Shown: positions 24,779 through 32,923 of the stretch, in pieces | Layout: each line of letters starts with the position of its first letter | How positions within the stretch are numbered: the first letter of the stretch is position 1 | Assembly: GCF_900455735.1 (NCBI RefSeq) | Contig: NZ_UAUI01000012.1 | Coordinates: forward strand, 55,011 to 119,010 | Source of the DNA: Rhodococcus wratislaviensis | GTDB lineage: Bacteria > Actinomycetota > Actinomycetes > Mycobacteriales > Mycobacteriaceae | Length of the DNA: 64,000 bases | Direction: 5' to 3' | The notes under the pieces: generated by a model | The model's database searches: none | Told to the model about the DNA's origin: nothing | What the model saw: only the letters and a program-made list of their open reading frames with translations | Program-made: the position numbers and the translations under genes

Positions 24779-24963
24779 GTGATGCGCAATGGCCGCCACG
24801 GGAACCCCCGACACACACTGGGTGCCCCGGGCAGGCCGAAGACCGCGTCGTTCCCCTCGCTTTCCACGCTGACGAGCCACCCCCGTGATCTCGCCTCAGC
24901 AGCAGTAGCCACAATCCCCTGACCCGCCGGCGCGACCGGCACCGAAACTTCGGAGCGTGCACC

Positions 24964-25923
24964 ATGGTCACCACCACCTCCCCCCGGCCAGGAGGGCAGT
25001 CCGCGCCGGCGGCGCCGGCCTCTCCCGGTCGAACCCGTCGCAGACCGGCCTGGCGCAGAGCCTCTGCCCCCTACATCCTGATCGCACCGGTGGTCATCCT
25101 GCTGGCCGTCTTCATCTTCTACCCGGTCGGCAGCGTCTTCTACTACAGCCTGCAGTACTACAACCCGACGACGCCGTGGGACAACGGCTTCGCCGGCCTG
25201 GACAACTTCCGGCTGATGTTCGCCGACTCCCTCTTCTGGACCAGCCTGGTCACCACCGCGAAGTGGGTCGGATTCCAGGTCGTGTTCCAGTTGATCCTCG
25301 GACTCGGACTGGCCTTGCTGGTCAACGAGGTGTTCCGGGGCCGCGGCCTGGCCCGCGCTCTCGTGTTCTCCCCCTGGGCGGTGTCCGGCGTTCTCACCAC
25401 CGGCATCTGGCTGCTCATCTACAACCCGTCGACCGGCCTCTTCAAGCTTCTCGGAAACATGGGAATCGGCGACGGCACGGCCGCTCCCATCGCCGATCCG
25501 GACACCGCGTTCTGGGCGACGGGCGTCGCGGAGCTGTGGCGCGGGGTGCCGTTCTTCGCCATCCTCATCCTGGCCGAACTGCAGAGCGCTCCCAAGGACC
25601 TCTACGAGGCCGCCAACGTCGACGGCGCCAACCGCTGGCAGCGGTTCCGCTTCGTCACCCTTCCGCACCTGAAGGCCGTCATCATCTTGTCGACGCTGCT
25701 GCGCGGTGTGTGGGAGTTCAACAACGTCGATCTGCTGTACACCCTCACGGCGGGTGGCCCGGCCGACGTCACCACCACACTGCCGCTGTACGTCTCACAG
25801 CTCGCAACCACTGCCCAGGACTTCGGATACGGCTCGGCGCTCACCACGGTCGCATTCGTGATCCTGCTGTTCTGCTCGATCCTCTACTTGCGCCTGAGCA
25901 AGTTCAACAGTGAGAAGGTCTGA
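24964..25923 (+). CDS. Sugar ABC transporter permease (MalF/UgpA type)
   Basis: The 319-residue inner-membrane protein has about six membrane helices after a basic N-terminal tail. The binding-protein-dependent transport loop that contacts the ATPase is visible as EAANVDGANRWQRFRFVTLPHLK (EAANVDGANRWQRF then RFVTLPHLK). The end LRLSKFNSEKV is typical of the first permease of such pairs. It is the first gene of a permease-permease-lipoprotein-enzyme operon and ends 5 bp before the next gene. The cargo is inferred from the catabolic genes to be a uronate, oligouronide or aldarate. Confidence 0.88.
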   Translation: MVTTTSPRPGGQSAPAAPASPGRTRRRPAWRRASAPYILIAPVVILLAVFIFYPVGSVFYYSLQYYNPTTPWDNGFAGLDNFRLMFADSLFWTSLVTTAKWVGFQVVFQLILGLGLALLVNEVFRGRGLARALVFSPWAVSGVLTTGIWLLIYNPSTGLFKLLGNMGIGDGTAAPIADPDTAFWATGVAELWRGVPFFAILILAELQSAPKDLYEAANVDGANRWQRFRFVTLPHLKAVIILSTLLRGVWEFNNVDLLYTLTAGGPADVTTTLPLYVSQLATTAQDFGYGSALTTVAFVILLFCSILYLRLSKFNSEKV

Positions 25924-25928
25924 CCGTC

Positions 25929-26810
25929 GTGACCACCACCACCGATCGTCCCGCCGTTGCGCTGTCCGAGCCGGACACCACCGGGAAGCTGCGCGTACAC
26001 AAGACGAAGCCGCGCTTGTTCAGCGTCGGACTGCCGCTCGCGCTGTACCTGCTGTTCACCCTCGTCCCCTTCTACTGGATGATCGTGTTCGCCTTCCGGC
26101 CCGCCGGATCGAATTCGATGCTCCCCTGGCCCATCACGTTCGAGCACTTCGACACCGTGTGGAACACCCTCGGCTTCAGCTTCTTCTTCAAGAACAGCCT
26201 CATCGTTGCCGCGTTGTCGCTCGTCCTGACCACGTTCGTCGCACTGGCCACCGGATATGCGTTGGCCCGCTTCAAATTTCGCGCCAAGATCCCGTTGGTG
26301 ATGGCGCTGCTCTGCAGCCAGTTCGTGCCCGGCGCCATGCTGCTCATCCCCCTGTTCCAGGTGTTCCGCGAGATGAACCTCGTCAACAATCTGACCGGCC
26401 TCATCATCGCCGACACCGTGTTCCAGCTTCCACTCGCCGCCATGCTGATGGCAGGTTTCATCGCGCAGATTCCGGTAGAACTGGAAGAGGCCGCGATGGT
26501 CGACGGCTGCTCACGCCTGCGCGCGTTCCGCATCATCATGCTGCCGCTGCTGCGGCCCGGCCTGATCGCCGTCGGATCGTTCGCCTTCATCGGCAGCTGG
26601 AACAACTTCCTGTTCGGCCTGATGTTCATCAGCAGCCAGGAGAAGTTCACCCTGCCGGTCGGGCTCAGCTACACCATCGGCTCCTACAACGTCGACTTCG
26701 GAGTTCTCGCCGCCGGCGGTCTGATCGCCGCGGTGCCGGTCGTCGCCGTCTTCGCCGTCATCCAGAAGTACCTCGTCCAGGGCCTGAGCGCCGGCGCGGT
26801 CAAGGGCTGA
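25929..26810 (+). CDS. Sugar ABC transporter permease (MalG/UgpE type)
   Basis: The 293-residue second permease has six predicted helices and the ATPase-contact loop ELEEAAMVDGCSRLRAFRI followed by IMLPLLRPGL. The N-terminal PFYWMIVFAFRP and FFKNSLIV are typical of MalG-like subunits. The start is GTG 25929. It forms a heterodimer with the upstream permease, with the 20.2-21.3 kb ATPase as the only candidate motor in the window. Confidence 0.88.
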   Translation: MTTTTDRPAVALSEPDTTGKLRVHKTKPRLFSVGLPLALYLLFTLVPFYWMIVFAFRPAGSNSMLPWPITFEHFDTVWNTLGFSFFFKNSLIVAALSLVLTTFVALATGYALARFKFRAKIPLVMALLCSQFVPGAMLLIPLFQVFREMNLVNNLTGLIIADTVFQLPLAAMLMAGFIAQIPVELEEAAMVDGCSRLRAFRIIMLPLLRPGLIAVGSFAFIGSWNNFLFGLMFISSQEKFTLPVGLSYTIGSYNVDFGVLAAGGLIAAVPVVAVFAVIQKYLVQGLSAGAVKG

Positions 26811-26836
26811 TCATGACTTTCGAAAAGAGGACCCCC

Positions 26837-28159
26837 ATGAACCGGCGAACGCTCCTGCGTACCACCCTGGTAGGCGCGGCGGCCACGCTCGTGCTCGCCT
26901 CCTGCAGTTCCGAAACCTCACTTCCCGACGGCGCCCTCGGCGACCCGAACAACGCCCGGCTCACCTTCTGGGACAACAACGCCGGTCCGGACCGCACTCC
27001 GCTGTACGAGGAGCTCATCCGGCGATTCGAGACCGCCAACCCCGGCATCGACATCGAATACGTGGGCCTGCCGTCGGACAGCGCCCAGCAGAAGTACCAG
27101 ACCGCGCTCGCCGGCGGTTCGGCACCCGATCTCGGGATCGTCTCGACCGCCTACCTCGCCCCGCTCGTCGCCCAGAACGCCGTCATCTCACTCGACGACT
27201 TCGTGGCGGCGTCACCGCAGCACGACGAATACGACGCCGGAATTCTCGAGTCGGCGCGTGAATCCGGCGGTGGCGAGCACCTGTACGGTCTCCCCTACAC
27301 CAGCAACAACGCCACCCTCTGGTACCGCGCCGACTGGTTCGCCGAAGCCGGGATCGAACCCCCCGACACCTACGACGAGTTCTACCAAGCCGCACAGACT
27401 CTGACCGACAAGGACGACGGCCGTTACGGATTCACGATTCGCGGCGGGGCCGGATCGATCTACCCACTGTTGCAGTACATGTTCGCCAGCACCGGAGTCG
27501 AGAGCTTCTTCGAAGACGGCGAATCGACGCTGAACCGTCCCGAGATGGTCGACGCCATCGAACGCTTCGCAGCGCTCTACGACGTCGACACCCCGACCGC
27601 CGACGTCAACAACGGCTTCCCGCAGATGGTCGCGAGCTTCGGCGGCGGCTCGGTGGCCATGATGCAGCACAACCTCGGCTCGCTGAGCAACCACGAGAAG
27701 GCTCTCGGCGACAAGGCCGGAGCTGTGGCGCTGCCGCGCAACGAGGACGGAAAGCGTACCGTCATGACGGACCCGTTCCCGTCGTACACCGTGTTCAAGA
27801 GCAGCCGGCATCAGGCCGCGGCGTGGAAGTTCGTCGAGTTCATGACATCCCAGGAATCGCAGGCGTACTGGAACGAGCGCGTCGGACAGATCCCGGTGAA
27901 CAAGACTGCGCGCTCGGCTCCCGAGTTCGCGAACATGCAGTCGGTGCAGGCTGCGCTCGCGGCACTGGACGACCCGGAAACCGTACTGGTCACGCCTCCG
28001 GACTACCTCCCCGACTTCGGGAAGATCGTTCAGGTGCAGATGCTCGGTCAGTGGCAGAAGGTGCTCATCGGGCAGCTCAGCGCACAGGATTTCGCCGACG
28101 ACTTCGCCGAGAAACTCGATCGCTCCATGGCCAAGTACATCGCCCGCCAGGGCAAGTAG
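26837..28159 (+). CDS. Sugar ABC transporter substrate-binding lipoprotein
   Basis: The 440-residue family 1 extracellular solute-binding protein begins MNRRTLLRTTLVGAAATLVL then ASCSSE, a lipoprotein signal with a lipobox Leu-Ala-Ser-Cys. The mature protein has NARLTFWDNNAGPDRTPLYE, LAGGSAPDLGIV, YGLPYTSNNATLWYR and WKFVEFMTSQESQAYW, all standard for the family. GAGG six bases before ATG 26837 favours that start over ATG 26813. The same frame can be read far upstream, but only as an overlap with the permease genes. It captures the sugar acid outside the membrane. Confidence 0.88.
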   Translation: MNRRTLLRTTLVGAAATLVLASCSSETSLPDGALGDPNNARLTFWDNNAGPDRTPLYEELIRRFETANPGIDIEYVGLPSDSAQQKYQTALAGGSAPDLGIVSTAYLAPLVAQNAVISLDDFVAASPQHDEYDAGILESARESGGGEHLYGLPYTSNNATLWYRADWFAEAGIEPPDTYDEFYQAAQTLTDKDDGRYGFTIRGGAGSIYPLLQYMFASTGVESFFEDGESTLNRPEMVDAIERFAALYDVDTPTADVNNGFPQMVASFGGGSVAMMQHNLGSLSNHEKALGDKAGAVALPRNEDGKRTVMTDPFPSYTVFKSSRHQAAAWKFVEFMTSQESQAYWNERVGQIPVNKTARSAPEFANMQSVQAALAALDDPETVLVTPPDYLPDFGKIVQVQMLGQWQKVLIGQLSAQDFADDFAEKLDRSMAKYIARQGK

Positions 28160-28186
28160 AAGATTTCGAACAGGAAGCGAATCATC

Positions 28187-29347
28187 ATGTCCAGCGTGAT
28201 CACAGAAGTCGCCGTGCAGGTTTTCAAGACCGAGGCACGCACCTCGGTCGACTCGTACGGTCATCGCCATCCCGGCCCGTCCGTGCCTTCGACGGGGGCG
28301 CTCCTGCGGATCACCGACTCCGACGGCGTCAGCGGTTACGTTCTGGGCAAGCCGAACTACCTTCGGCAGGATCAGGTGGAGCAGCACTTCCGGCCTGTCC
28401 TGATCGGCGCCGATCCGCTGGCACGCGAGGCGATGGACAAGAAGTTCGCGATCCGTCAGCGCACACGGGCGGTCGAACTTCCCGAGCACAGCTGCAGCTA
28501 CCTGGACCAGGCATTGTGGGACCTGGTGGGCAACAAGTTCGACACGCCGGTGTGGAAGCTGCTCGGCGGTGCGCGCACCGAGATCAAGGCGTATGCCAGC
28601 ACCATGTGCGGCGACGACATCGAAGGCGGCCTGGCCACCCCGGAGGATTACGCGAACTTCGCGGTCGCGCTGAAGAGGCGGGGCTACCAGGGCATCAAGC
28701 TGCACACGTGGATGCCTCCGCTACCGGGCTCCCCGAGCCTGACCCGGGACATCGACGCGTGTGCCGCGGTGCGTGATGCCGTCGGCGAGAACTTCTCGCT
28801 GATGCTCGACGGGTACCACTGGTACTCGCGCACCGACGCTCTGAAGCTCGGTCGCGAGCTGGACCGGCTGAAGTTCGATTGGTTCGAGGAGCCGATGGAC
28901 GAGTTCTCGCTGCGCTCGTACAAGTGGCTCGCCGACCAGATCGACACCCCGGTGATCGGACCCGAGACCACCCCGGGCCGGCATCGATCTCGTGCCGACT
29001 GGATTGCGAACGACGCGTGCGACATCCTGCGCGTCGGGGCCATGAACGGTGGTGGCATCACACCGGCCTTGAAGACGATGCACATGGCCGAGGGCTTCGG
29101 ACTCGAGTGCGAGATCCACGGCAACGGCGCCCCCAACCTCGCACTCGTGGGAGCGGGCAACAACGTCCAGTGGTACGAGCGCGGCCTGCTGCACCCGCAC
29201 GTCGATTACGACTGGGTGCCGCCGCATCTGAAGTCCATCGTCGACCCCGTCGACGAGAACGGCATGGTGGCGATGCCGCAGAGACCGGGCCTCGGCGAGG
29301 ACATCGATCTCGAGTACATCGCGGCCAACCTCGTCGCGGAGTACTGA
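28187..29347 (+). CDS. Enolase-superfamily sugar-acid dehydratase/cycloisomerase
   Basis: The 386-residue protein has the mandelate racemase/muconate-lactonising fold: an N-terminal capping domain and a barrel with GIKLHTW at the second strand (a Lys-x-His type motif), metal ligands in LMLDGYHWY, FDWFEEPM and IGPETTPG, and a His in ECEIHGNGAPN. Superfamily members abstract a proton next to a carboxylate and dehydrate or open sugar-acid lactones. In this cluster it would turn an aldarate or aldarolactone into the KdgD substrate, like glucarate/galactarate dehydratases or galactarolactone cycloisomerase. Which of these it is cannot be decided from motifs. It ends the ABC operon. Confidence 0.78.
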   Translation: MSSVITEVAVQVFKTEARTSVDSYGHRHPGPSVPSTGALLRITDSDGVSGYVLGKPNYLRQDQVEQHFRPVLIGADPLAREAMDKKFAIRQRTRAVELPEHSCSYLDQALWDLVGNKFDTPVWKLLGGARTEIKAYASTMCGDDIEGGLATPEDYANFAVALKRRGYQGIKLHTWMPPLPGSPSLTRDIDACAAVRDAVGENFSLMLDGYHWYSRTDALKLGRELDRLKFDWFEEPMDEFSLRSYKWLADQIDTPVIGPETTPGRHRSRADWIANDACDILRVGAMNGGGITPALKTMHMAEGFGLECEIHGNGAPNLALVGAGNNVQWYERGLLHPHVDYDWVPPHLKSIVDPVDENGMVAMPQRPGLGEDIDLEYIAANLVAEY

Positions 29348-29419
29348 GTGCGCCGCGTCGCCGGCACCGAACACGGGTCAGTAGGTGATATCGCGTTCAG
29401 AATGAGAGATAGTGTCTTC

Positions 29420-30217
29420 ATGGTGACAGAAGACATGCGTGGGGCAGCGCCGGAATCCCAACCGGTCAAATCTGCCGAGCGCACCATCCACATCCTCGAG
29501 ACGCTCGCCGCATCACCGACCCGGATGAGCCTCGGCGAATTGCAGGAAGCGTGCAAGTATCCGCGCTCGAGCCTGCACGCTCTCCTGCGCACGCTCAAGG
29601 ATCTGCGGTGGATCGAAGCCGACGAGTCGGGGTCGCGCTACGGCATCGGCACCCATGCCCTGCTCGCAGGCACGTCGTACCTCGACAAGGACTCGGTCGT
29701 CTCAAGGGCAGCAGCAGTGCTCGAGGCGCTCCGGTCGGAGGTCAGTCACACCGTCCACTTCGCGCGGCGCGACGAGGCCAGCGTCATCTACCTCGCGAGC
29801 CGCGGATCGAAGGTCGAGGTTCGGCGCATGCACCGCGTCGGCCGCAAACTGCCGTGCCACGTCACCGCGCTCGGGCAGGCCCTGCTCGCCGAGCTCACGA
29901 CCAGCGAGGTCCGGCAGATGCTGCCCGCGAAACTCGAACGCTTCACCGAGAACACCATCGTCGACGTCGACGACCTCGTCGCCGAACTCGGCGAGGTGCG
30001 CAACCGTGGGTGGGCCCTGGAACGAGAACAGGGGACGGTCGGCGTGGTGTGCATTGCCACCGTCGTGCCCTACCGCATCCCCGCCACCGACGCCCTCAGC
30101 GTGTCCATGCCCGCCGAGGTCGCGTCGTACCCGGGTGAGCTGGAGCGGATCGCCGGCGTGCTCACGAAGCACGCGTCCGCCTGGGCCCGGGAGTTGAGGG
30201 CCGAGGGGGTTCGGTGA
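29420..30217 (+). CDS. IclR-family transcriptional regulator of the uronate cluster
   Basis: The 265-residue protein has an N-terminal winged helix (SAERTIHILETLAASPTRMS, LGELQEACKYPRSSLHALLRTL in parts) and a C-terminal IclR ligand domain (HTVHFARRDEASVIYLA, LPCHVTALGQALLAEL, GVVCIATVVPYR). IclR proteins often control sugar-acid and aromatic catabolism and bind the pathway substrate. ATG 29420 is preferred; ATG 29402 is close behind. It lies 72 bp downstream of the enolase-superfamily gene, same strand. It is the likely binder of the GTTC-N8-GAAC/T sites. Confidence 0.85.
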   Translation: MVTEDMRGAAPESQPVKSAERTIHILETLAASPTRMSLGELQEACKYPRSSLHALLRTLKDLRWIEADESGSRYGIGTHALLAGTSYLDKDSVVSRAAAVLEALRSEVSHTVHFARRDEASVIYLASRGSKVEVRRMHRVGRKLPCHVTALGQALLAELTTSEVRQMLPAKLERFTENTIVDVDDLVAELGEVRNRGWALEREQGTVGVVCIATVVPYRIPATDALSVSMPAEVASYPGELERIAGVLTKHASAWARELRAEGVR

Positions 30218-30327
30218 GCCGTCGAGGTGTGCGGCCCGCCGGACCCTCCTGGTAGCTTTCAGGTCGAATCGAGCACACTGACGGGCTTTGCGCGGTACCC
30301 GTTTGGCCACGAGCAGGAAGCGACACG

Positions 30328-30834
30328 ATGGAGAACGGCATTTCCCCCAACGGATCGGGCAGCAACGGCTCCGCCGGAACGAGCTCGGCGACGGACTCCC
30401 CTTTCGCTGAACCGAGCACCGGCGGGCTGACCGGCAGCAACGGCAACGGCAAGTCCACGACCAGCTCCGCCGAGACGTTCACCTTCCCGCTGCCGACGCG
30501 CAGCTCGGGCTCACACAGCACCGAGGAGCCGGCCGAGGCGTCCGACGCGACGGCGTCGCCCGAGTCTCGTGGACGCACCGTCATGCGACGCAACGCGATG
30601 GGAGTGGCAGCCGTGCGAGTCGCGGGCCGTCTTGCACACACCGAACTGCTCGAGGAGCACCTCGCGTCGGCGAGCAGTCACTCCGCCGATCCCACCGTGG
30701 ACGCCGACGAACTGCTGGAGCTACTCGGCGAGTACCTCGTCGCAGCCGGGTTCGAGCGCCCCGAGATCCATGCGAAGCTGAACGGCCAGTCGATCGTCGT
30801 CGACCTGCGCTCGCCGTCCGCGACCGCGCGCTGA
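30328..30834 (+). CDS. Hypothetical protein with low-complexity N-terminus
   Basis: The 168-residue product starts with about 80 residues rich in Ser, Gly, Asn and Thr, probably disordered. An ordered part follows (RTVMRRNAMGVAAVRVAGRL, then HTELLEEHLASAS, then VDADELLELLGEYLVAAGFE) and ends VVDLRSPSATAR. GGAAGCGAC precedes the ATG. It stands alone between the IclR gene and convergent pdxH. I recognise no family. Confidence 0.55.
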   Translation: MENGISPNGSGSNGSAGTSSATDSPFAEPSTGGLTGSNGNGKSTTSSAETFTFPLPTRSSGSHSTEEPAEASDATASPESRGRTVMRRNAMGVAAVRVAGRLAHTELLEEHLASASSHSADPTVDADELLELLGEYLVAAGFERPEIHAKLNGQSIVVDLRSPSATAR

Positions 30835-30853
30835 CCCCCGCCGCCGGGCGCGG

Positions 30854-31531
30854 TCAGGGCCACAGCACCTCGCGGATCCACTTTTCGGACTCGCGGCGGT
30901 AGAGCTGGCGCACATGCCTGCGCCCGGCATCCGCCTGCCAGAACTCGACACTGTCGGGGACGATGCACCATGCCCGCCAGGTTCCCGACACGAAGTCGGG
31001 GTCGGCGTCGATGCGGGCCACCGCCGCCGCGACGGCACGTTCGTATTCGGTGGGATCGTCCAGGACCTCGCTCTGCCGGCTGGCGGCGGCCACGGCCCTG
31101 GCGGTCACCGACCGTTCGCGGAAGTCGCGGGCGGAGAGTGCCGGATCGCCTTCGACGACGGACCCCCGCACCCTCACCTGCCTGCCCTGTTCTCGCCAGT
31201 AGAACGACAGTGCCGCAACGGCATTCGCGGCCAGCTCACGACCCTTCGGCGAGCGAGTGTCACCCGAGAACCAGAAACCCTGCTCCGTGACGTCCTTGAG
31301 GAGCAGGAAACGCGCGTCCGGATTGCCTTCGGCATCGACGGTCGACAGCGCAGCCGCGTGCGGTTCCGGAACTCCGGCCGCTGCGGCCTGCGTGATCCAG
31401 TCGAGAAACAGTGTGGTCGGCGCATCCGGAAGCGTGTCGACGGGCGGAGGTGTCTCGCCGCCGAGTGCGGGCAGGGCGCGAATCCATGCGCGGGTGTCCG
31501 GAAACGACGAACGGTCGGGTGTGGTCGGCAT
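30854..31531 (-). CDS. pdxH: Pyridoxamine 5'-phosphate oxidase
   Basis: The 225-residue FMN enzyme oxidises pyridoxamine or pyridoxine phosphate to PLP. It has DARFLLLKDVTEQGFWFSGD, SPKGRELAANAVAALSFYW, RQVRVRGSVVEG, a SRQSEVLDD segment and the C-terminal EFWQADAGRRHVRQLYRR close to the family end signature. On its strand TACTGT (31543-31538) lies six bases before the ATG with no ribosome-binding site, so the message is probably leaderless. The C-terminus differs slightly from the classic RLHDR ending; a general PPOX protein is a less likely alternative. Confidence 0.8.
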   Translation of the reverse strand: MPTTPDRSSFPDTRAWIRALPALGGETPPPVDTLPDAPTTLFLDWITQAAAAGVPEPHAAALSTVDAEGNPDARFLLLKDVTEQGFWFSGDTRSPKGRELAANAVAALSFYWREQGRQVRVRGSVVEGDPALSARDFRERSVTARAVAAASRQSEVLDDPTEYERAVAAAVARIDADPDFVSGTWRAWCIVPDSVEFWQADAGRRHVRQLYRRESEKWIREVLWP

Positions 31532-31559
31532 GTGCCGACAGTAGCCGCGGCCCGGACCT

Positions 31560-31973
31560 TCAGGCCGACGCGGCCGGATCCGTCGGCCCCACCAGCATCC
31601 AGCGGTGACCGAACGGATCGATGAGTGTCGCGTTGCGGTGTCCGTGACCTTCCGAGATCCACCGTTCGACCTTGCCGCCCGCGTCGCGGGCCCCCACCAG
31701 GACGGCATCGGGGTCGTCGACGGACAACATCAGGCTCACGGACGTCGAACCGGATTCCGGCGCGGTCAGGCCCATCTCGGGGAACTCCTCGGCGAGATAG
31801 ATCATGCCGGTCGGCAACCGCAGTTCCGCATGACCGACCCGGCCGTCGTCCATGACGATCGGCTCACCGACCACCTCGGCGCCGAACACCTTGGAATACC
31901 ACTCGATGGCCTCGACACCCCGCCGCACCGTCAGGTACGGCAGCGCGCCGGGAACGGGGACGTCCGGAGCCAT
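31560..31973 (-). CDS. VOC (glyoxalase/PhnB-like) family protein
   Basis: The 137-residue protein has the paired beta-alpha-beta units of the vicinal oxygen chelate fold: GALPYLTVRRGVEAIEWYSK, GHAELRLPTGMIYLAEEFPE, then VSLMLSVDDPDAVLVGARDA and IDPFGHRWMLVG. It is closest in style to PhnB-like proteins of unknown reaction. GGAGG five bases before ATG 31973 favours that start over GTG 31979. Confidence 0.75.
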   Translation of the reverse strand: MAPDVPVPGALPYLTVRRGVEAIEWYSKVFGAEVVGEPIVMDDGRVGHAELRLPTGMIYLAEEFPEMGLTAPESGSTSVSLMLSVDDPDAVLVGARDAGGKVERWISEGHGHRNATLIDPFGHRWMLVGPTDPAASA

Positions 31974-32018
31974 CGTCACCTCCCAGTGTCCGTGTGGGTC
32001 GGTTCCCAGTGTGCTCCC

Positions 32019-32495
32019 TCAGGCGGACGCCGGAGGTTGCAACATCGCCCACTTGTTGGAGGTGAGCCGGAAACTCGGGAAATCGGAGAGCGCCGCAACC
32101 GATTCCCAGGTGCGTTCGTAGCCGGTGTGCGTGATCCGCCAGTTCCCGTCGGGGCACCGAAGATAACGATCGTGATAATAGGCAGAGCCGCGCAACAGCA
32201 TGCCGTCCTCGGGAATCAGCGTGGTGTCCGCGAGAAACCACACCCCTACCGCGGTGTCACCGGTGACGGTGATCTCGGGTTGGCCGCACTGATGCTCCGT
32301 GATGACGTGGGTCCCGAGAGTGTTCTCGAGGAAGGACACGAATGAGTCACGGGAATCGAACGTGAGGTATTCGCTGTACGTCGCCGTGACGTCCGGAACC
32401 ATCGTGTCGGCGAACTCCACCCACGACTTCGTGTCGAGAGCACGTGAGTAACGGTGCTTGAGCTGCTCGATCTGTTTGATTGCTTCGAGATCCAT
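32019..32495 (-). CDS. SnoaL/NTF2-like fold protein
   Basis: The 158-residue protein has the cone-shaped NTF2-like pattern: EAIKQIEQLKHRYSRALDTK, then WVEFADTMVPDVTATYS, a central VTGDTAVGVWFLADT, and YYHDRYLRCPDGNWRITHTG in which the Asp, Arg and Trp are typical. Relatives are small dehydratases, isomerases or aromatic dioxygenase-like subunits; no reaction can be assigned. AGGAGG eight bases before ATG 32495 sets the start. A strong palindrome lies 40 bp upstream. Confidence 0.75.
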   Translation of the reverse strand: MDLEAIKQIEQLKHRYSRALDTKSWVEFADTMVPDVTATYSEYLTFDSRDSFVSFLENTLGTHVITEHQCGQPEITVTGDTAVGVWFLADTTLIPEDGMLLRGSAYYHDRYLRCPDGNWRITHTGYERTWESVAALSDFPSFRLTSNKWAMLQPPASA

Positions 32496-32534
32496 GACCC
32501 CCGCCTCCTGTGCAGCGAACATGCAAGCCCTGGA

Positions 32535-32560
32535 CTGCAGATTAGTCGGATAATCTGCAG
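32535..32560. promoter_or_regulatory. Perfect 10-bp-arm palindrome upstream of the SnoaL-like gene
   Basis: CTGCAGATTA-N6-TAATCTGCAG, perfect in both arms. Its position 40 bp before the SnoaL-like start and its length suit a TetR- or GntR-class operator. No cognate regulator lies next to it. Confidence 0.55.
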
Positions 32561-32678
32561 GTTCGCCTTGGTTTCCCCCGTTTTGCCCGGATCATGCATA
32601 TTCAGGCCGTGATCCGGGACACGAAAAGGTTACGAAATGACTGCATGGCCTGCGCAACAGCACGCCACTCACACTACC

Positions 32679-32697
32679 TTAGGCTAGCCTCACCTGA
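32679..32697. promoter_or_regulatory. IdeR/DtxR-type iron box
   Basis: TTAGGCTAGCCTCACCTGA matches the 19-bp actinobacterial iron-box consensus TTAGGTTAGSCTAACCTAA at 16 positions. No siderophore or iron-uptake gene is adjacent. The nearest genes are the SnoaL-like one (184 bp to the left) and the thiolase-like one (227 bp to the right). A 52-codon ORF begins at its last base (ATG 32697) but has no recognisable product. Confidence 0.6.
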
Positions 32698-32834
32698 TGA
32701 CTGCCCGGGCCTGCGCACTTCCGCCGGCCCGAGGACTCCACACCCCAGCCCACCGTCGTCCGAATTCACCTGCTGCACAGTACTTTTTGATATCCGGCCG
32801 ATCTCCGCCGGGCCGAAGGACCCGAAAGACCGGA

Positions 32835-32884
32835 CGCCGGACGAGATTGCTGTGACCCCGAATCCACAGGTATCTCGTCCGGCG
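32835..32884. terminator. Two-stage hairpin before the thiolase-like gene
   Basis: A 13-bp perfect outer stem (CGCCGGACGAGAT and complement) encloses an inner CTGTG/CACAG stem. It ends 39 bp before the thiolase-like start. It could end a short transcript starting at the iron box, or act in the leader of the thiolase-like gene. Confidence 0.5.
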
Positions 32885-32923
32885 CTATCGTGACGCTGAC
32901 GTGGTCACGCGAGAGGGGAATCC

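Noticed and set aside
24773..24922. A 49-codon plus-strand ORF just before the sugar permease.
   Set aside because: Its ATG lies inside the operator palindrome at 24763-24778, it has no ribosome-binding site, and its sequence is low-complexity Arg/Pro/Ser.
25910..28159. A 749-codon fusion reading through the second permease into the binding lipoprotein.
   Set aside because: The first 300 codons are an Arg-rich shadow of the permease in another frame; the lipoprotein has its own ribosome-binding site and signal peptide.
32594..32893. A 99-codon ORF in the gap before the thiolase-like gene.
   Set aside because: It runs through the iron box and the hairpin, lacks a ribosome-binding site and shows no protein-like composition.
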